Assembly: GCF_009363255.1 (NCBI RefSeq)
Contig: NZ_CP045322.1
Span: 1 to 30,727 of the forward strand
Direction of reading: 5' to 3'
From: Roseivivax sp. THAF197b
Lineage (GTDB): Bacteria; Pseudomonadota; Alphaproteobacteria; Rhodobacterales; Rhodobacteraceae
DNA length: 30,727 nt
Part shown: positions 30,237-30,727 of the stretch, piece by piece
How positions within the stretch are numbered: the first letter of the stretch is position 1
Layout: each line of letters opens with the position of its first letter
The notes under the pieces: generated by a model
What the model was told of the DNA's origin: nothing
What the model saw: only the letters and a program-made list of their open reading frames with translations
Database searches by the model: none
Translations under genes and position numbers: made by a program

Positions 30237-30727
30237 ATGAACCAAGCACACCCCATCATCGGCATCATCATCGGCATCATCGTCGGCAGCACGCGGCCCG
30301 GTCGGAACGCACTGGCGGTCGCAAAATGGGCAACCGAAATTGCGGGGTCTCGTACCGACGCTTCATTCGAGATGATCGACATTGCCGATTTCGGCCTGCC
30401 CCTGCTTGACGAACCGTTCTCGGCGCTTGCATCGGCGCGGATGGGCAGGGAGTACACTCAGCCGCATACCAAAAGATGGTCGGATACGATTTCGCGTTTT
30501 GACGGATATGTCCTGATCGCACCCGAATACAACTTTGGTATTCCCGCCGCCCTTAAGAATGCGCTCGACTATCTTCACGCGGAATGGAACGACAAGGCGG
30601 CTGGCTTCATAAGCTATGGGTCGAACGGCGGCGTGCGTTCAACCGCGCAGCTACGCCTAGCTCTGGCCGAATTGAAGGTCGCAACAGTCGTTCCAGAGGT
30701 CGGCATGTCGCTTTATACCGATTTCGA
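30237..30727 (+). CDS. NADPH-dependent FMN reductase, N-terminal part (continues at 1-118)
   Basis: 163 codons plus two bases of a 202-residue protein. The start ATG at 30237 is preceded by GGAGG at 5 nt. The flavodoxin-like fold is shown by the phosphate loop IIVGSTRPGRNALAVAKW, then SFEMIDIADFGLPLLDEP, the signature LIAPEYNFGIPAALKNALDY, and AGFISYGSNGGVRSTAQLRL. It reduces FMN or related quinones/azo compounds with NAD(P)H in the cytosol. The N-terminus carries an in-frame repeat (PIIGIIIGIIVGST) from a 12-bp tandem duplication of atcggcatcatc. It is divergent from LysR and followed by an overlapping ABM-like gene. Confidence 0.92.
   Translation, partial: MNQAHPIIGIIIGIIVGSTRPGRNALAVAKWATEIAGSRTDASFEMIDIADFGLPLLDEPFSALASARMGREYTQPHTKRWSDTISRFDGYVLIAPEYNFGIPAALKNALDYLHAEWNDKAAGFISYGSNGGVRSTAQLRLALAELKVATVVPEVGMSLYTDF

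Larger units (their letters stand above)
25780..30727. mobile_element. RIT element (recombinase-in-trio) with cargo, first part (continues at 1-623)
   Basis: Three adjacent tyrosine recombinases on one strand, joined by ATGA overlaps and bounded by long inverted arms, are the hallmark of RIT elements. The inner edge of the left arm touches the stop of the third recombinase. The element runs to 30727 and on through 1-623, about 5.57 kb in total. Beyond the recombinases it carries a LysR regulator, an FMN reductase and an ABM-like gene. It interrupts ardC. Confidence 0.88.

Noticed and set aside
1..30727. tRNA or rRNA genes
   Set aside because: No tRNA cloverleaf or TTCRANNC-type arm in a plausible setting, and no rRNA-like stretch, was found by eye.

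Overview
This window looks like a complete circular plasmid of 30,727 bp, probably from an alphaproteobacterium of the Rhodobacterales. Two genes are cut by the window edges and rejoin in frame when base 30727 is followed by base 1. An NADPH-dependent FMN reductase (30237-30727 + 1-118) joins without an extra or missing base. The antirestriction gene ardC (25177-25782 + 652-933) is recovered once one mobile element spanning the edge is removed. The host guess rests on the RPA-type RepA, the alphaproteobacterial MobQ relaxase/TraD/VirD4 set, the HWE-family kinase and the GC-rich coding style.

Backbone (16.8-25.8 kb): a remnant of an EcoRII-like nuclease; a compact parA-parB partition operon bracketed by 7-bp ATAACAG-type repeats; repA with five 22-bp iterons directly upstream (oriV); then a mobilization module with a coiled-coil/membrane protein, a VirD4/TraG coupling protein and TraD on the minus strand, an RSF1010/MobQ-like oriT core, and the relaxase on the plus strand. 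No mating-pair-formation (VirB) genes are present, so the plasmid is mobilizable rather than self-transmissible.

Accessory region (1.3-16.8 kb): an orphan HWE histidine kinase; a serine resolvase; a three-gene minus-strand operon (small membrane protein, DUF1863/ThsB-type TIR-like protein, second TIR protein) that resembles an immune system; a 6.2-kb Tn3-family transposon with 5-bp target duplications that has split the membrane-protein gene of that operon and carries two unrecognised passenger genes; a DprA-phosphoribosyltransferase gene pair flanked by 19-bp direct repeats; an intact IS3-family element beside an older IS3 scar; and a membrane-stress set (YihY/BrkB, MscS, PLDc_N-like).

Across the window edge (25.8 kb to 0.6 kb) lies a recombinase-in-trio (RIT) element: three tyrosine recombinases joined by ATGA overlaps, bounded by two 85-bp inverted arms, and carrying a LysR / FMN reductase / ABM-like cargo. 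It has inserted in ardC immediately after the HELTH zinc motif.

The best candidates for a little-described system are the membrane protein-TIR-TIR operon (now broken by Tn3), the repeat-flanked DprA-PRTase cassette, and the cargo-bearing RIT element.
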